64,000 nucleotides of DNA from Fidelibacterota bacterium (GTDB lineage: Bacteria > Fidelibacterota > Marinisomatia > SCGC-AAA003-L08 > TS1B11). The DNA lies in the NCBI GenBank assembly GCA_004124875.1, contig SCKJ01000003.1:62001-126000 (forward strand), read 5' to 3'. Each line of letters starts with the position of its first letter. The stretch's first letter is position 1. The notes under the pieces were generated by a model that made no database searches, had not been told where the DNA came from, and saw only the letters and a list, made by a program, of their open reading frames with translations. Both the position numbers and the translations under genes were made by a program. Shown one piece after another: positions 7,801 to 16,384 of this stretch.

Positions 7801-8919
7801 ATGGCCAAGTACAAGATCGCCTGGCTGCCGGGTGACGGCGTCGGTAACGATGTGATGGCGTGCGCCCGGCTGGTGCTTGACAAATTGGACTTTGACGCGG
7901 AGTATCTGCCTGGCGATATTGGCTGGGAGTTCTGGAAATCTGAAGGCGAGCCTCTGCCCCAACGCACCGTGGATATATTTGGGGAGACCGACTGCGCCCT
8001 GTTTGGCGCCATTACCTCGATGCCCAAGGAGGAGGCTGACGAGGCCCTGGACCCGGCCCTTAAAGGTACGGGGCTGGTCTATTTTTCGCCCATTGTCAAG
8101 TTGCGGCAGATGCTGAACCTGCACACTAACCTGCGGCCCTGCAAAGCGTACGCAGGCAATCCCCTCAACTACCGGGACGATATTGACATTGTCATATTTC
8201 GGGAAAATACCGAGGGCATGTATAGCGGTGTCGAATTTTATCCGCTGCCCCAGGCGGTGTTTGATACGCTCAGCGAGCATCACCCCAAAATGGCAAAGTT
8301 CGGCAAGTTCGGTCTGGAGAACGTCGCCCTGTCCACACGCATCATGACCCGGCAGGCGTGCGAAAACATTGTGACCGCTGCCTTTGAATACGCTAAAAAA
8401 TTCGACCGCAAATCGGTCACCGTTGTCGACAAACCCAACGTGCTGAGGGAGACCGGCGGCCTCATGATCCGCACCGCGCGGCAAGTCGCCCAAAAGTATC
8501 CCGGCATCGAGCTGTGGGAAACCAACATTGATGCCCAGTGCATGTGGCTGGTGAAAAACCCGCAGATCTACGAGGTGATGGTAGCGGAGAATATGTTCGG
8601 CGACATCCTGTCGGACCTGGCGGCCCAGCTGGTGGGAGGCCTCGGATTCGCCTGCTCGGCAAATATCGGCGACAGTTACGCCGTCTTTGAGCCGACCCAC
8701 GGCAGCGCGCCGAAGTACGCGGGCCAGTATAAAGTCAACCCGACGGCGATGCTGCTGACGGCAAAGATGATGCTGGACTGGCTGGACGAAAAGCAGCTGG
8801 CGGAAGATCTCGAAGGCGCGGTGGCCAGTGTCATCGCTGCCGGCAATGTCAAAACCTACGATATGGGCGGCAGCAATACCAGCCTGGAAGTCGCCCAGGC
8901 GGTAGTTCGAGCATTGTAA
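7801..8919 (+). CDS. isocitrate/isopropylmalate dehydrogenase family protein, probably isocitrate dehydrogenase
   Basis: The ATG at 7801 is preceded by AGGAGCG. The protein (372 residues) has the family features: [11 protein letters not shown] at the N-terminus, [14 protein letters not shown] and [14 protein letters not shown] for substrate binding, [33 protein letters not shown] for the metal-binding aspartates, and [13 protein letters not shown] near the cofactor loop. The family includes isocitrate, isopropylmalate, homoisocitrate and tartrate dehydrogenases. The position directly after aconitase argues for isocitrate. I do not assign NAD or NADP preference. Confidence 0.85.
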   Translation: MAKYKIAWLPGDGVGNDVMACARLVLDKLDFDAEYLPGDIGWEFWKSEGEPLPQRTVDIFGETDCALFGAITSMPKEEADEALDPALKGTGLVYFSPIVKLRQMLNLHTNLRPCKAYAGNPLNYRDDIDIVIFRENTEGMYSGVEFYPLPQAVFDTLSEHHPKMAKFGKFGLENVALSTRIMTRQACENIVTAAFEYAKKFDRKSVTVVDKPNVLRETGGLMIRTARQVAQKYPGIELWETNIDAQCMWLVKNPQIYEVMVAENMFGDILSDLAAQLVGGLGFACSANIGDSYAVFEPTHGSAPKYAGQYKVNPTAMLLTAKMMLDWLDEKQLAEDLEGAVASVIAAGNVKTYDMGGSNTSLEVAQAVVRAL

Positions 8920-8992
8920 ATCATGTATCTTGGGCGCTTCCCGAGAGAGGATTCCGGGAACGAATCATCCCTGAAAAAGGAGCCCGAGACGC

Positions 8993-9274
8993 ATGAAAGC
9001 GATGTGGAAAAACAAGGTACTGGCGGAAAGTTCAGCGACTGTCGTCGTTGAAGGAAACCACTATTTTCCGCCTGAGGCCATCAATAAAGACTTCTTTGAC
9101 CGCAGCCGGCTGCATACCGTTTGCCCCTGGAAGGGTGAAGCCAGTTATTTTGATGTTGTCGTTGATGGAGATGTGAACAGTGACGCCGCGTGGTATTATC
9201 CCGCGCCGCGGCCTGCCGCAGCTGAAATAACCAACTATGTCGCGTTCTGGCGAGGTGTTCAAGTGGTGCCCTGA
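8993..9274 (+). CDS. DUF427 family protein
   Basis: The 93-residue protein is a full-length DUF427 domain, with VVVEGNHYFPPEAINKDFF, the TVCPWKGEASYFDV core and a tail ending AFWRGVQVVP. DUF427 proteins are small, mostly beta, and of unknown biochemical role. A good AAAAAGGAG-like site precedes the ATG. It lies between the isocitrate dehydrogenase and the MmgE/PrpD gene in the same direction, but no link to citrate chemistry can be shown. Confidence 0.85.
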   Translation: MKAMWKNKVLAESSATVVVEGNHYFPPEAINKDFFDRSRLHTVCPWKGEASYFDVVVDGDVNSDAAWYYPAPRPAAAEITNYVAFWRGVQVVP

Positions 9275-9361
9275 TCCGCATTGATATCCGGGGACACCCC
9301 ACTCCAGGCCCGGGGCGCGGCCAGACCTGGGCCGGCCATGATCCGGCAGTAAGGAGTCAAC

Positions 9362-10738
9362 ATGTCCCTGTCCATATCCCGCCAGATGGCGAGGTTTGCC
9401 CTCGACCTGAAATACGAAGACCTGCCCGCCGATGTCATCACTGAAGTCAAGCGGTACCTTTACGACAGCATAGGCTGCGCCTTTGGCGGTTACTACAGTC
9501 GCGATGTCCAGTCGATCCTCAAAATTTACCAGCATATGGAGGGTATCCCCGAGGCCACCATCCTGGTGAGTGGCGCCCAGATGCCGGCGCTGCACGTAAC
9601 GCTGATCAATTCACTGGCTATTCGCGCCCTCGATTTCAACGACATCTACTGGAAGGAAGACCCCTCCCATCCCTCGGACCTGATCCCCGCGGCCCTCAGC
9701 GCGGGCGAAATGATGGGTTCCACCATGCAGGAGGTCATCGTGGCCATTGTGCTGGCCTACGAGTTTGAGCAGCGCATGTGTGAATTTGCCGTGCCGGGAG
9801 TGCGCGAACGCAAGTGGCACCACGCCACGCTGACGCAGTTTGTGGCCCCCATTGTGGCCGGCAGATTGTTGCAGCTCACCGAGGACCAGCTGGTCAACGC
9901 CATCGGCATCAGCGGCAGTCACAGCCATACGATCGGCTGCCCCACGGCGGGCATGCTGACCATGATGAAAAATACCGTCGATCCTCTGGCGGTGCAGGCT
10001 GGGCTGTTTGCGGCTCTGATGGCCCGGGAAAATTATACCGGCACGGAGGAGGTGTTTGAGGGCAAAGAAGGCTTCATGGATGTCTTCGGTCCCGATTGGG
10101 ACGTGGACAAACTGGTTGGCGGCCTGGGCGAGAATTTCAAGATACTCCAGTGCTCCATGAAGGCCTTCCCCACCGAGGCGCTGACCCACACGCACATTTC
10201 CGCGGCCATGCAAGTGGTTAAGGAGCACGGCATTGAGCCCGAGGATATTGAGGAAGTGCGCATCACGACCCTCGCCCGGGCCGTCGATATCCTTTTTGAT
10301 CCCCACAAGTACAACCCCACCAGCAGGGAGACGGCGGACCATTCCCTGCCCTACTGCGTCGCCCGCGCCATTATCGATGGCCGCATTACACCACAATCGT
10401 TCGACGACGAGGCGCTTTTCGACCCCCGGCTCAAGACGTTGATACACAAGATAAAAGGTGAGGCGAGCGACGAGTTTGAAAAAATGTTCCCTGAGAAGCA
10501 GCCGTCAAAAGTGGTTATCCGGACAACCAAAGGGGCAGAGCATGAAGTCTATCTGGAGTACCCGAAGGGTGATCCGCGGGAGCCGATGACCGATGAGGAC
10601 CTGGACAACAAGTTCTACGGATTAACGGAAGCCCACCTGTCAGACGAAGGCCGGGCCCGGATCAAAGAGTCCATTTGGGAGTGCGAGAATCTCCCCGGTG
10701 TGGGCCGGTTTATGGCCGGCATGGTGGCTGACCGGTAA
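9362..10738 (+). CDS. MmgE/PrpD family protein (2-methylcitrate dehydratase-like)
   Basis: The 458-residue protein has the MmgE/PrpD fold features: an N-terminal helical domain with VKRYLYDSIGCAFGGYYS, the RALDFNDIYW segment, SGSHSHTIGCPTAGMLTMMK, and a C-terminal lid domain with KAFPTEALTHTHISAAM and ADHSLPYCVARAIIDG. Relatives dehydrate 2-methylcitrate or isomerise similar tricarboxylic acids. With citrate lyase, aconitase and isocitrate dehydrogenase upstream, a tricarboxylate substrate is plausible, but no methylcitrate synthase or lyase is present here, so the exact substrate stays open. AAGGAG lies about seven bases before the ATG. Confidence 0.85.
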   Translation: MSLSISRQMARFALDLKYEDLPADVITEVKRYLYDSIGCAFGGYYSRDVQSILKIYQHMEGIPEATILVSGAQMPALHVTLINSLAIRALDFNDIYWKEDPSHPSDLIPAALSAGEMMGSTMQEVIVAIVLAYEFEQRMCEFAVPGVRERKWHHATLTQFVAPIVAGRLLQLTEDQLVNAIGISGSHSHTIGCPTAGMLTMMKNTVDPLAVQAGLFAALMARENYTGTEEVFEGKEGFMDVFGPDWDVDKLVGGLGENFKILQCSMKAFPTEALTHTHISAAMQVVKEHGIEPEDIEEVRITTLARAVDILFDPHKYNPTSRETADHSLPYCVARAIIDGRITPQSFDDEALFDPRLKTLIHKIKGEASDEFEKMFPEKQPSKVVIRTTKGAEHEVYLEYPKGDPREPMTDEDLDNKFYGLTEAHLSDEGRARIKESIWECENLPGVGRFMAGMVADR

Positions 10739-10830
10739 TCGTGGATTGAAGGGACGGCCGGGACCACGGCAGGCGGAACCATGCCCCCCGCGTCGTTGGT
10801 TCCGGGATTAAACAGGTGTAGATTCAGACA

Positions 10831-13122
10831 ATGGCAAACGGCAGGATAGATTTATGGCATGAGCTTCAAGAGCGCAGGGTGCTGCAGCTCGTGGGGATCT
10901 ATTTTGGCGCCTCCTGGGTGGCGCTGGAGTTCACCGGCTTCCTGACTGACCGCTACGCCCTTTCCCCCAACCTTATCGATTTGATCCTGTTGACCATGCT
11001 GGCCATGCTCCCTTCAGTCATCGTCATGGCCTGGACCCACGGCAAGCCTGGCAAAGATGATTGGACGCGCACCGAGCAGGTCGTGCTGCCGGCCAACCTG
11101 GCGGTCACGTTGGCGCTCCTTTTTTACGCCTTCAGCAGTAAGGAGCTCGGCGCTGCCACCGTGCGGGTCTCCCTGGAGAACGCGGCCGGTGAAATGGTGG
11201 AGCGGGTCGTCCCCAAGTCGGTGTATCGCAAGCGAGTGGCCCTGTTCTATTTTGCCAACGAGACCGGCTCGCAGGACCACAACTGGGCCGCCTGGTGGAT
11301 GGCCTACGGCATGCACATTGACCTGATGCAGGATGTCTACTTTGACAGCCGGGGTCCCTACCAGCTCGCGGCAGCTCTGGTGGATGCCGGCGCCGAAAAT
11401 GGCCACGCGCCGCTGGCGTTGATGCGGCAAATCGCCTCGCGGGCCCACAAAACCTATTTCCTTACGGGCTCAATCAGGTCGGCAGAACCGTTCCAGGTGG
11501 AGGTCACCCTCTTTCGCACAAAGGGGGGACAGCCGGTGGCGTCCCACGAATATGAGGGCGAGAATCTCGGCGAGATTATTGATGCGGCGTCCGTCGATTT
11601 GAAATTTGACGTCGAGCTGGCCGAATACCAGATCAAGGCAGCGGACGATCTGCCGGTCAAAGCCCTCTCCTCCGGCGATGCCGAAGCCGTTAAAAAATTC
11701 GCTGAAGGGATGCAGCGGCTCTATTTCCACAGCGATTACCCTGGCGCCCTGAAACTGCTGGTAAAGGCCACGCGCGCTGATCCGGCATTCCCCCAGGCGC
11801 AGTTCCAGCTCTACCGCGTTTCGTGGCTCATGGGCAAAGGGAATGCTGAGGCCATCCGTGCCGCCATGCAGTATGTCTACAAAGTTCCCGAAAGGCTGCA
11901 GGGGGAAATCAAGGAAGTGTTCTACCTCTGGCGAGGTGAGCCGGAGCAGGCCCTCCAGGCGCTGCAGCTTGACGCAACGCTGTTTCCCGATGACGTTGTG
12001 GCGCATCGGCGGCTGGCGCGGTTCTATGCCAAGGTGGGCAACTACAGCGAAGCCCTGGCCGAATACCAATGGGTCAGGTCGCTGAATCCGGAGGACGATC
12101 TGGTCCTGCGGGACATGGCTGAAACTTATGCCGCCACGGGCCAGTTCCGCCGTGCGCTGGGGGAGCTGCGCCAGTTCGCCCGCAGTAATCCACGTGATGG
12201 CGAAGTGCTCATGGAAACCGGGGAAGTCTACCAGCTGCTGGGTGAATCGGGGAATGCCGCCAAAATGTACGCCCGGGCCCTGTTGCTCGGATTCAACGAG
12301 GCGAAAATCAAAAGCCACCAGGCACAGGTGCTGTTTCAGGAAGGACGCTATGAAGAGGCCATCGCCCTGGCAAAGGAATCGGCGGAGGTGGCGCAGTCAC
12401 CTGATGTGAAATACGGCGCGTTGAGCATGTTGGAAGATTTTTATACGGCACTGGGGCGCATTGCCGCAGGGATGGAGGTGGCCCGCAAGAATATGTCGAT
12501 TGGCCGCGACGCCTTTGGGCCCATGAACTCAATTATCTTGCGCATGAACCACTTCCTGAAGTATGCCCAGACCACCCTCGGCGATTCCGTATGGGCCATG
12601 CTCAATCAGTTCGACATATCCGCCCCGCCGCCGTGGGACCAGGCCATTGAGGTGATGCTTACGGTCTATAAATCGCAGCAGGAGACAGTTCCCGTTCCCT
12701 TGGTGGAACTGGCCCGGGTGGAAAAATTCTACAGTGAATACAAATATCTGGTGAAATATCCCCAGGAGGAAATTACCGGGGCCATCCATTTGAGCAATCG
12801 CGACAATCTGGCCGCCATCCAAAGTCTCATTTCCGCCCTGGCGCGCTATCCCCGGCGTCTCATGGTCCAGCGGCAGATTGCCCGGGCGTACCGCCTGCTG
12901 GGTGACGCCGACGCCGCCATGACCACCCTGGCGCCGCTGCTGGAGGTATTCCCCCACGATCCGCTGGTCCTGTATGAACTCTACCACATCCAGCTGCTTG
13001 ACGATCCCGCCGCTGCCCGCCAGTCGCTCAGGCGGCTGTCAAAAATATGGGAAGCTGCCGATGAGATTTATCTGCCCGCGCGCCAGATCAGGGCCGACCT
13101 GGCGGCCATTGCCGCCTCATAA
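10831..13122 (+). CDS. membrane-anchored TPR protein
   Basis: The 763-residue protein starts with an ELQERRVLQLVGIYFGASWV segment, then three hydrophobic stretches within residues 15-110. This start is typical of TPR proteins often annotated as adenylate-cyclase-like or TolB-like regulators. A middle region (VALFYFANETGSQDHNWAAW) resembles the TolB-N-like fold that precedes TPRs in such proteins. From about residue 270 tandem TPRs follow (for example GNYSEALAEYQWVRSLNPED and TGQFRRALGELRQFARSNPR). There is no cyclase or kinase catalytic domain. It probably acts as a membrane-bound scaffold; the partner is unknown. Confidence 0.65.
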   Translation: MANGRIDLWHELQERRVLQLVGIYFGASWVALEFTGFLTDRYALSPNLIDLILLTMLAMLPSVIVMAWTHGKPGKDDWTRTEQVVLPANLAVTLALLFYAFSSKELGAATVRVSLENAAGEMVERVVPKSVYRKRVALFYFANETGSQDHNWAAWWMAYGMHIDLMQDVYFDSRGPYQLAAALVDAGAENGHAPLALMRQIASRAHKTYFLTGSIRSAEPFQVEVTLFRTKGGQPVASHEYEGENLGEIIDAASVDLKFDVELAEYQIKAADDLPVKALSSGDAEAVKKFAEGMQRLYFHSDYPGALKLLVKATRADPAFPQAQFQLYRVSWLMGKGNAEAIRAAMQYVYKVPERLQGEIKEVFYLWRGEPEQALQALQLDATLFPDDVVAHRRLARFYAKVGNYSEALAEYQWVRSLNPEDDLVLRDMAETYAATGQFRRALGELRQFARSNPRDGEVLMETGEVYQLLGESGNAAKMYARALLLGFNEAKIKSHQAQVLFQEGRYEEAIALAKESAEVAQSPDVKYGALSMLEDFYTALGRIAAGMEVARKNMSIGRDAFGPMNSIILRMNHFLKYAQTTLGDSVWAMLNQFDISAPPPWDQAIEVMLTVYKSQQETVPVPLVELARVEKFYSEYKYLVKYPQEEITGAIHLSNRDNLAAIQSLISALARYPRRLMVQRQIARAYRLLGDADAAMTTLAPLLEVFPHDPLVLYELYHIQLLDDPAAARQSLRRLSKIWEAADEIYLPARQIRADLAAIAAS

Positions 13123-13180
13123 TTTTGTCTACTCTCCGTCATCCGGAATCGGCGGCAGTGGCAAAATCAGTGGCGGGATC

Positions 13181-13253
13181 AGTAGCAGGAGCAGGAGCAG
13201 GAGCAGGAGCAGTAGCAGTAACAGTGGCAGTTATCCAATATCCAACATCCACC
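13181..13253. repeat. composite hexamer-heptamer repeat
   Basis: A tract of AGCAGG/AGCAGT-like 6-mers (about 13189-13230) passes through GCAGTT into heptamers ATCCAAT, ATCCAAC and ATCCACC (13233-13253). The same order and orientation (hexamers, then TTATCCAAC heptamers) is seen at 39381-39456 after argF. It follows the stop of the TPR gene and precedes the cupin gene by about 25 bases. Confidence 0.8.
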
Positions 13254-13277
13254 CCCGCCTTCTAACGAGGATCCAAC

Positions 13278-13775
13278 ATGACCTCTCCGGCCAACTTGAT
13301 TCACACTGATGACCTGGAGTGGAAAGACCAGGAGCATAACGGCAAAATTCTATTTCGCCGCCGCATGTTGGCCAAGGCCGCCGGTGGAGACAAAATCGGC
13401 TGCTCGCAATATGATATCCCACCCGGCGGAAAACTTTGGCCTTACCACTATCACTACGGAAATGAGGAGGCCGTATTCGTCCTTTCCGGCTCAGGCAAAG
13501 TGCGGCTCCCCGATGGAGAACAGCCCCTCGCTCCCGGCGACTATGTGGCCCTGCCGCCGGGACCTTCCTCCGCCCACCGGGTGATGGCTGACGATGATAC
13601 AGGCCTGGTTGTGCTGATTTTCTCTACCATGCTCAGTCCGGAAGTTGCCGTCTACCCCGATTCCAAAAAGATCGGAATTTTTGCCAAAGGCATCCCTGGC
13701 GAGGAAGGAGACCGGGGTCTACGGCAGATTGTGGCCCGTGACAGCGGCGTCGATTACTGGCAGGACGAAGATTAG
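13278..13775 (+). CDS. cupin-domain protein
   Basis: The 165-residue protein is a single cupin. Motif 1 is clear (PPGGKLWPYHYHYGNEEAVF, giving the two histidines and the glutamate that bind metal), followed by SGSGKVRLPDGEQPLAPGDY and a second half ending in a conserved VYPDSKKIGIFAKG. Its function is not evident; such small cupins often bind metal-chelating small molecules. The next gene is a paralogue whose GTG overlaps this stop by one base, so they form a coupled pair. Upstream lies the repeat tract at 13181-13253. Confidence 0.8.
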   Translation: MTSPANLIHTDDLEWKDQEHNGKILFRRRMLAKAAGGDKIGCSQYDIPPGGKLWPYHYHYGNEEAVFVLSGSGKVRLPDGEQPLAPGDYVALPPGPSSAHRVMADDDTGLVVLIFSTMLSPEVAVYPDSKKIGIFAKGIPGEEGDRGLRQIVARDSGVDYWQDED

Positions 13776-14299
13776 TGGCGGCCGGCCCAAAGCGGCCTGA
13801 TCGATTCGTCGGGGCCGGTCAATTGGCCTGGCACGACAATTTGCGGGATGGCAGGTTGATGTTTCAGCGGCAATTTTTGGGACGGGCAGCAGGCGCCGCG
13901 CAACTTGGCGCAAGCTTGTATGAAATACCTGCGGGCGGCCAGCTATGGACCTACCATTACCATCACGCCGAAGAGGAGGCCATCTTTGTCCTGGCAGGCA
14001 AAGGCTCAGTGAGGCTGCCCGCCGGCAAAACCGTGTTGCAGGCCGGCGACTACCTGGCCCTGCCGGTGGGACCGGAAGGGGCGCACCTGGTCCTGGCCGA
14101 CGCCGGTGAGCCGCTTCGGCTGCTGGCCGTCTCGACGCTGCATGATGCCGATGTGGTGTCGTACCCCGATTCCGGGAAAATCGGCATCTTCTCACGGCAG
14201 CCCCTTAAAATGGACGCCGGCAAAGCGGTGAAAGGGATGTTCCTGCATACGGATACCCCGGTATCCATATGGTCGGGTGAGAAGGGGGACCCCGCATGA
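13775..14299 (+). CDS. cupin-domain protein, tandem paralogue
   Basis: The 174-residue protein repeats the layout of its neighbour: a metal site in GGQLWTYHYHHAEEEAIF, AGKGSVRLPAGKTVLQAGDY, and VVSYPDSGKIGIFSRQPL near the end. The two differ widely in sequence, so the duplication is old; they might act as a heterodimer. The GTG at 13775 is the start that couples it to the previous stop (TAGTG). Its own stop overlaps the nitrilase start as ATGA. Confidence 0.8.
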   Translation: MAAGPKRPDRFVGAGQLAWHDNLRDGRLMFQRQFLGRAAGAAQLGASLYEIPAGGQLWTYHYHHAEEEAIFVLAGKGSVRLPAGKTVLQAGDYLALPVGPEGAHLVLADAGEPLRLLAVSTLHDADVVSYPDSGKIGIFSRQPLKMDAGKAVKGMFLHTDTPVSIWSGEKGDPA

Positions 14300-15237
14300 T
14301 GCCCGGACCGTTGCAGGTGGCGCTGGTGCAGGCCAGTCCCGTGCATGTCAATCTCGAAGCCAGCCTGGACAAAGTGGAATCGCTGACCCGTGATGCCGCC
14401 GCGCTGGGGTCGCGCCTGGTGGTATTCGGGGAAACCTTTATCACCGGTTACCCGGCCTGGATCGACAGCTCTCCCGGCGCTGCGCTGTGGGATCATGCCG
14501 CCACCAAAGAGGCCTATGCCCAGTTGCGCCGCAACAGCCCCGTGATTCCGGGACCTGAAACGGACCGCCTGGGCGCCCTGGCTCGCGAACTGCAGATTGT
14601 GCTGGTCATTGGGGCACATGAACGGGTGGACAGTGGTCCCGGCGCCGGCACGCTGTACAACGCGCTGCTCACGTTCGGCACAAACGGCGCCTTGCTCAAT
14701 CATCATCGTAAACTGGTGCCCACCTATACCGAACGCCTGCTCTGGGGCCAGGGCGATGCCGATGGCGTGAAAGTCGTTGAGACGGAGATCGGGCGCTTGT
14801 CGGGCCTGATTTGCTGGGAGCACTGGATGCCGATGCCACGGCAGGCGCTGCATTCCTTCGGGGAGGACATACACATCGCCGCCTGGCCAACGGTCCATGA
14901 AATGCTGCAGATTGCCAGCCGCCACTACGCCTTTGAAGGACGCTGCTATGTTCTGGCAGTGGGCACTCTGATGAAAGTTTCCGATCTGCCCGCGGGGCTC
15001 CCGCCCACGGATGATCTGGCCCGGACGCCCGGCGCTTTTTTGGTCCGCGGTGGCAGCTGCATTATTGGCCCGGATGGAAAATTCATCACTCAGCCGCTGT
15101 TTGAAGAGGAGCGGATTATTACCGCCACCCTCGACCCGCTAGCTATTGACCGGGAGAGGATGACCCTGGATGTGGCGGGGCACTACGCCCGGCCCGATCT
15201 GTTTGAATGGAATATGAAAGATAACAGCAGGGACTAG
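14296..15237 (+). CDS. nitrilase-family carbon-nitrogen hydrolase
   Basis: The 313-residue protein has the Glu-Lys-Cys triad of the nitrilase superfamily: Glu in VVFGETFITGYPAW, Lys in HHRKLVPTYTERLLW, and Cys in LSGLICWEHWMPMPRQAL. The CWEH context around the cysteine is typical of true nitrilases rather than amidases or ureidopropionases. Nitrilases convert nitriles to carboxylic acids and ammonia; the natural substrate cannot be predicted. Coupling to two cupin genes suggests a shared small-molecule pathway. The stop TAG shares the palindrome CTAG with the stop of the convergent gene on the minus strand. Confidence 0.86.
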   Translation: MMPGPLQVALVQASPVHVNLEASLDKVESLTRDAAALGSRLVVFGETFITGYPAWIDSSPGAALWDHAATKEAYAQLRRNSPVIPGPETDRLGALARELQIVLVIGAHERVDSGPGAGTLYNALLTFGTNGALLNHHRKLVPTYTERLLWGQGDADGVKVVETEIGRLSGLICWEHWMPMPRQALHSFGEDIHIAAWPTVHEMLQIASRHYAFEGRCYVLAVGTLMKVSDLPAGLPPTDDLARTPGAFLVRGGSCIIGPDGKFITQPLFEEERIITATLDPLAIDRERMTLDVAGHYARPDLFEWNMKDNSRD

Positions 15238-16076
15238 GGCATTCCCTGGAGAAACTGGGCGTAGATACGCTCACTTTTGGGATTGAAATCTATCATTCTT
15301 GATAGCTGCTCTTTCATCCCCGACATGGCAAACATTTCGGCCGCCTCCTCGGCGTGACCCGACAAAAATATAGTGGTGTGGCGCTCAATACCGTAGCGCA
15401 GCACGACGCGTTCGATGGACTTGAAGAACAGGTCCATGGCCTCAGCCAGCGCCGGCATATTGGGGGTCTCTGCGCCTAGCGCGCCGAATGCCTGGTAAAA
15501 GTAGGCTTTCGCCATACGCAAATCCTGGTTCGATGATAGGCGATCAGCAAACTCGACGCGGGCGTTCCAGGATTTTCCCAAATCGGGCGCGCCGCGACTC
15601 AGCTGCGCCAGCGTAGACGCCATGGAATAGTATTTCGATCCACCCAGCTGCTCGTAGGTATCAAGCTCCCCGGCAATCATCAGGTACGCGTAAAACTCCA
15701 GCAAAGTGCCCAGTGGATCGTAGGTGGACGAGAGCTGAATGGATCGGCCGCTGCTGTATAAAAATTTGGCGTCCTTGATGAAATAGACCTGGTCCTGCCG
15801 GTTCGACAGTAGAATCTGCGACTGGAAATATTTATCGCCACCAATGGTCACAGATGGCAGGAAGACGACCTGAATCTCCAGCGCCATACCCAGATCTGAC
15901 ACATCCTGATCCCAGTTGGAGTAATTGAAGAACTGCTCAATCGCCCCCTGCAGCCCTTGCACCGCCTGACGCTCGCTGCCTTTGAGCTTGTTGACGTCCA
16001 GGTCGCAACTCACGTCGGCGAATTGAGCCGACAGCCGGCTTGCGAAAAATATCGATAGCAGCAGAACCCTGAGCAT
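15234..16076 (-). CDS. DUF4835/PorD-like secreted protein
   Basis: I chose the ATG at 16076, which gives a clean signal peptide (MLRVLLLSIFFASRLSAQ). The mature part matches the DUF4835 layout of Bacteroidota: an early DVSCDLDVNKLKGSERQAV, an AIEQFFNYSNWDQD segment, a long helical middle with TYDPLGTLLEFYAYLMIAGE, and a C-terminal EMFAMSGMKEQLSRMIDFNP. DUF4835 proteins are annotated as PorD of the type IX secretion system. That fits the T9SS-type sorting domain on the protein at 39809-40549. The gene is alone and convergent with the nitrilase. Confidence 0.75.
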   Translation of the reverse strand: MLRVLLLSIFFASRLSAQFADVSCDLDVNKLKGSERQAVQGLQGAIEQFFNYSNWDQDVSDLGMALEIQVVFLPSVTIGGDKYFQSQILLSNRQDQVYFIKDAKFLYSSGRSIQLSSTYDPLGTLLEFYAYLMIAGELDTYEQLGGSKYYSMASTLAQLSRGAPDLGKSWNARVEFADRLSSNQDLRMAKAYFYQAFGALGAETPNMPALAEAMDLFFKSIERVVLRYGIERHTTIFLSGHAEEAAEMFAMSGMKEQLSRMIDFNPKSERIYAQFLQGMP

Positions 16077-16132
16077 GCTGCTAAGGTAGAGCAGATCGCA
16101 GGCGAACCCAAGTAAAACCAAGCGGCGGCATG

Positions 16133-16264
16133 TCAGGCTATGGATTGCCTTGATCCGGTAATCCAGACGGCTTGCATGCCTTTCTGCACGGCCCTGACAG
16201 TCGCGGCGCTCCCGCCAATACCGCCTCCAATAATGACAATATCACCGCCGGGTGTTTCGGCCAT
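16133..16264 (-). pseudogene. N-terminal fragment of a flavin-dependent oxidoreductase
   Basis: From ATG 16264 the frame reads MAETPGGDIVIIGGGIGGSA and stops after about 43 codons. The dinucleotide-binding motif GGGIGG after a hydrophobic strand is the start of many FAD-dependent oxidoreductases, which need several hundred residues more. No continuation is seen in nearby frames before the PorD-like gene, so this is a truncated remnant. Confidence 0.6.
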
Positions 16265-16384
16265 GGTTTCTCCATTGCTCTGAACCTTTGCAAGGCGAAA
16301 AATACACTGCCGTGCCCAGGCGTTCAACAGCGGCCGGCAGAGCTGCTATGGCATTGCCGCCGTCATACCATTAGCTTCGGCCCC

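Noticed and set aside
7771-8700. 309-codon minus-strand frame opposite the isocitrate dehydrogenase
   Set aside because: The plus strand has every family motif; the minus reading is low in conserved features and rich in His, Gly and Val typical of antisense shadows.
8938-8964. TTCCCG/CGGGAA stem after the isocitrate dehydrogenase, considered as a terminator
   Set aside because: Only a six-base stem and no T-run; too weak to call.
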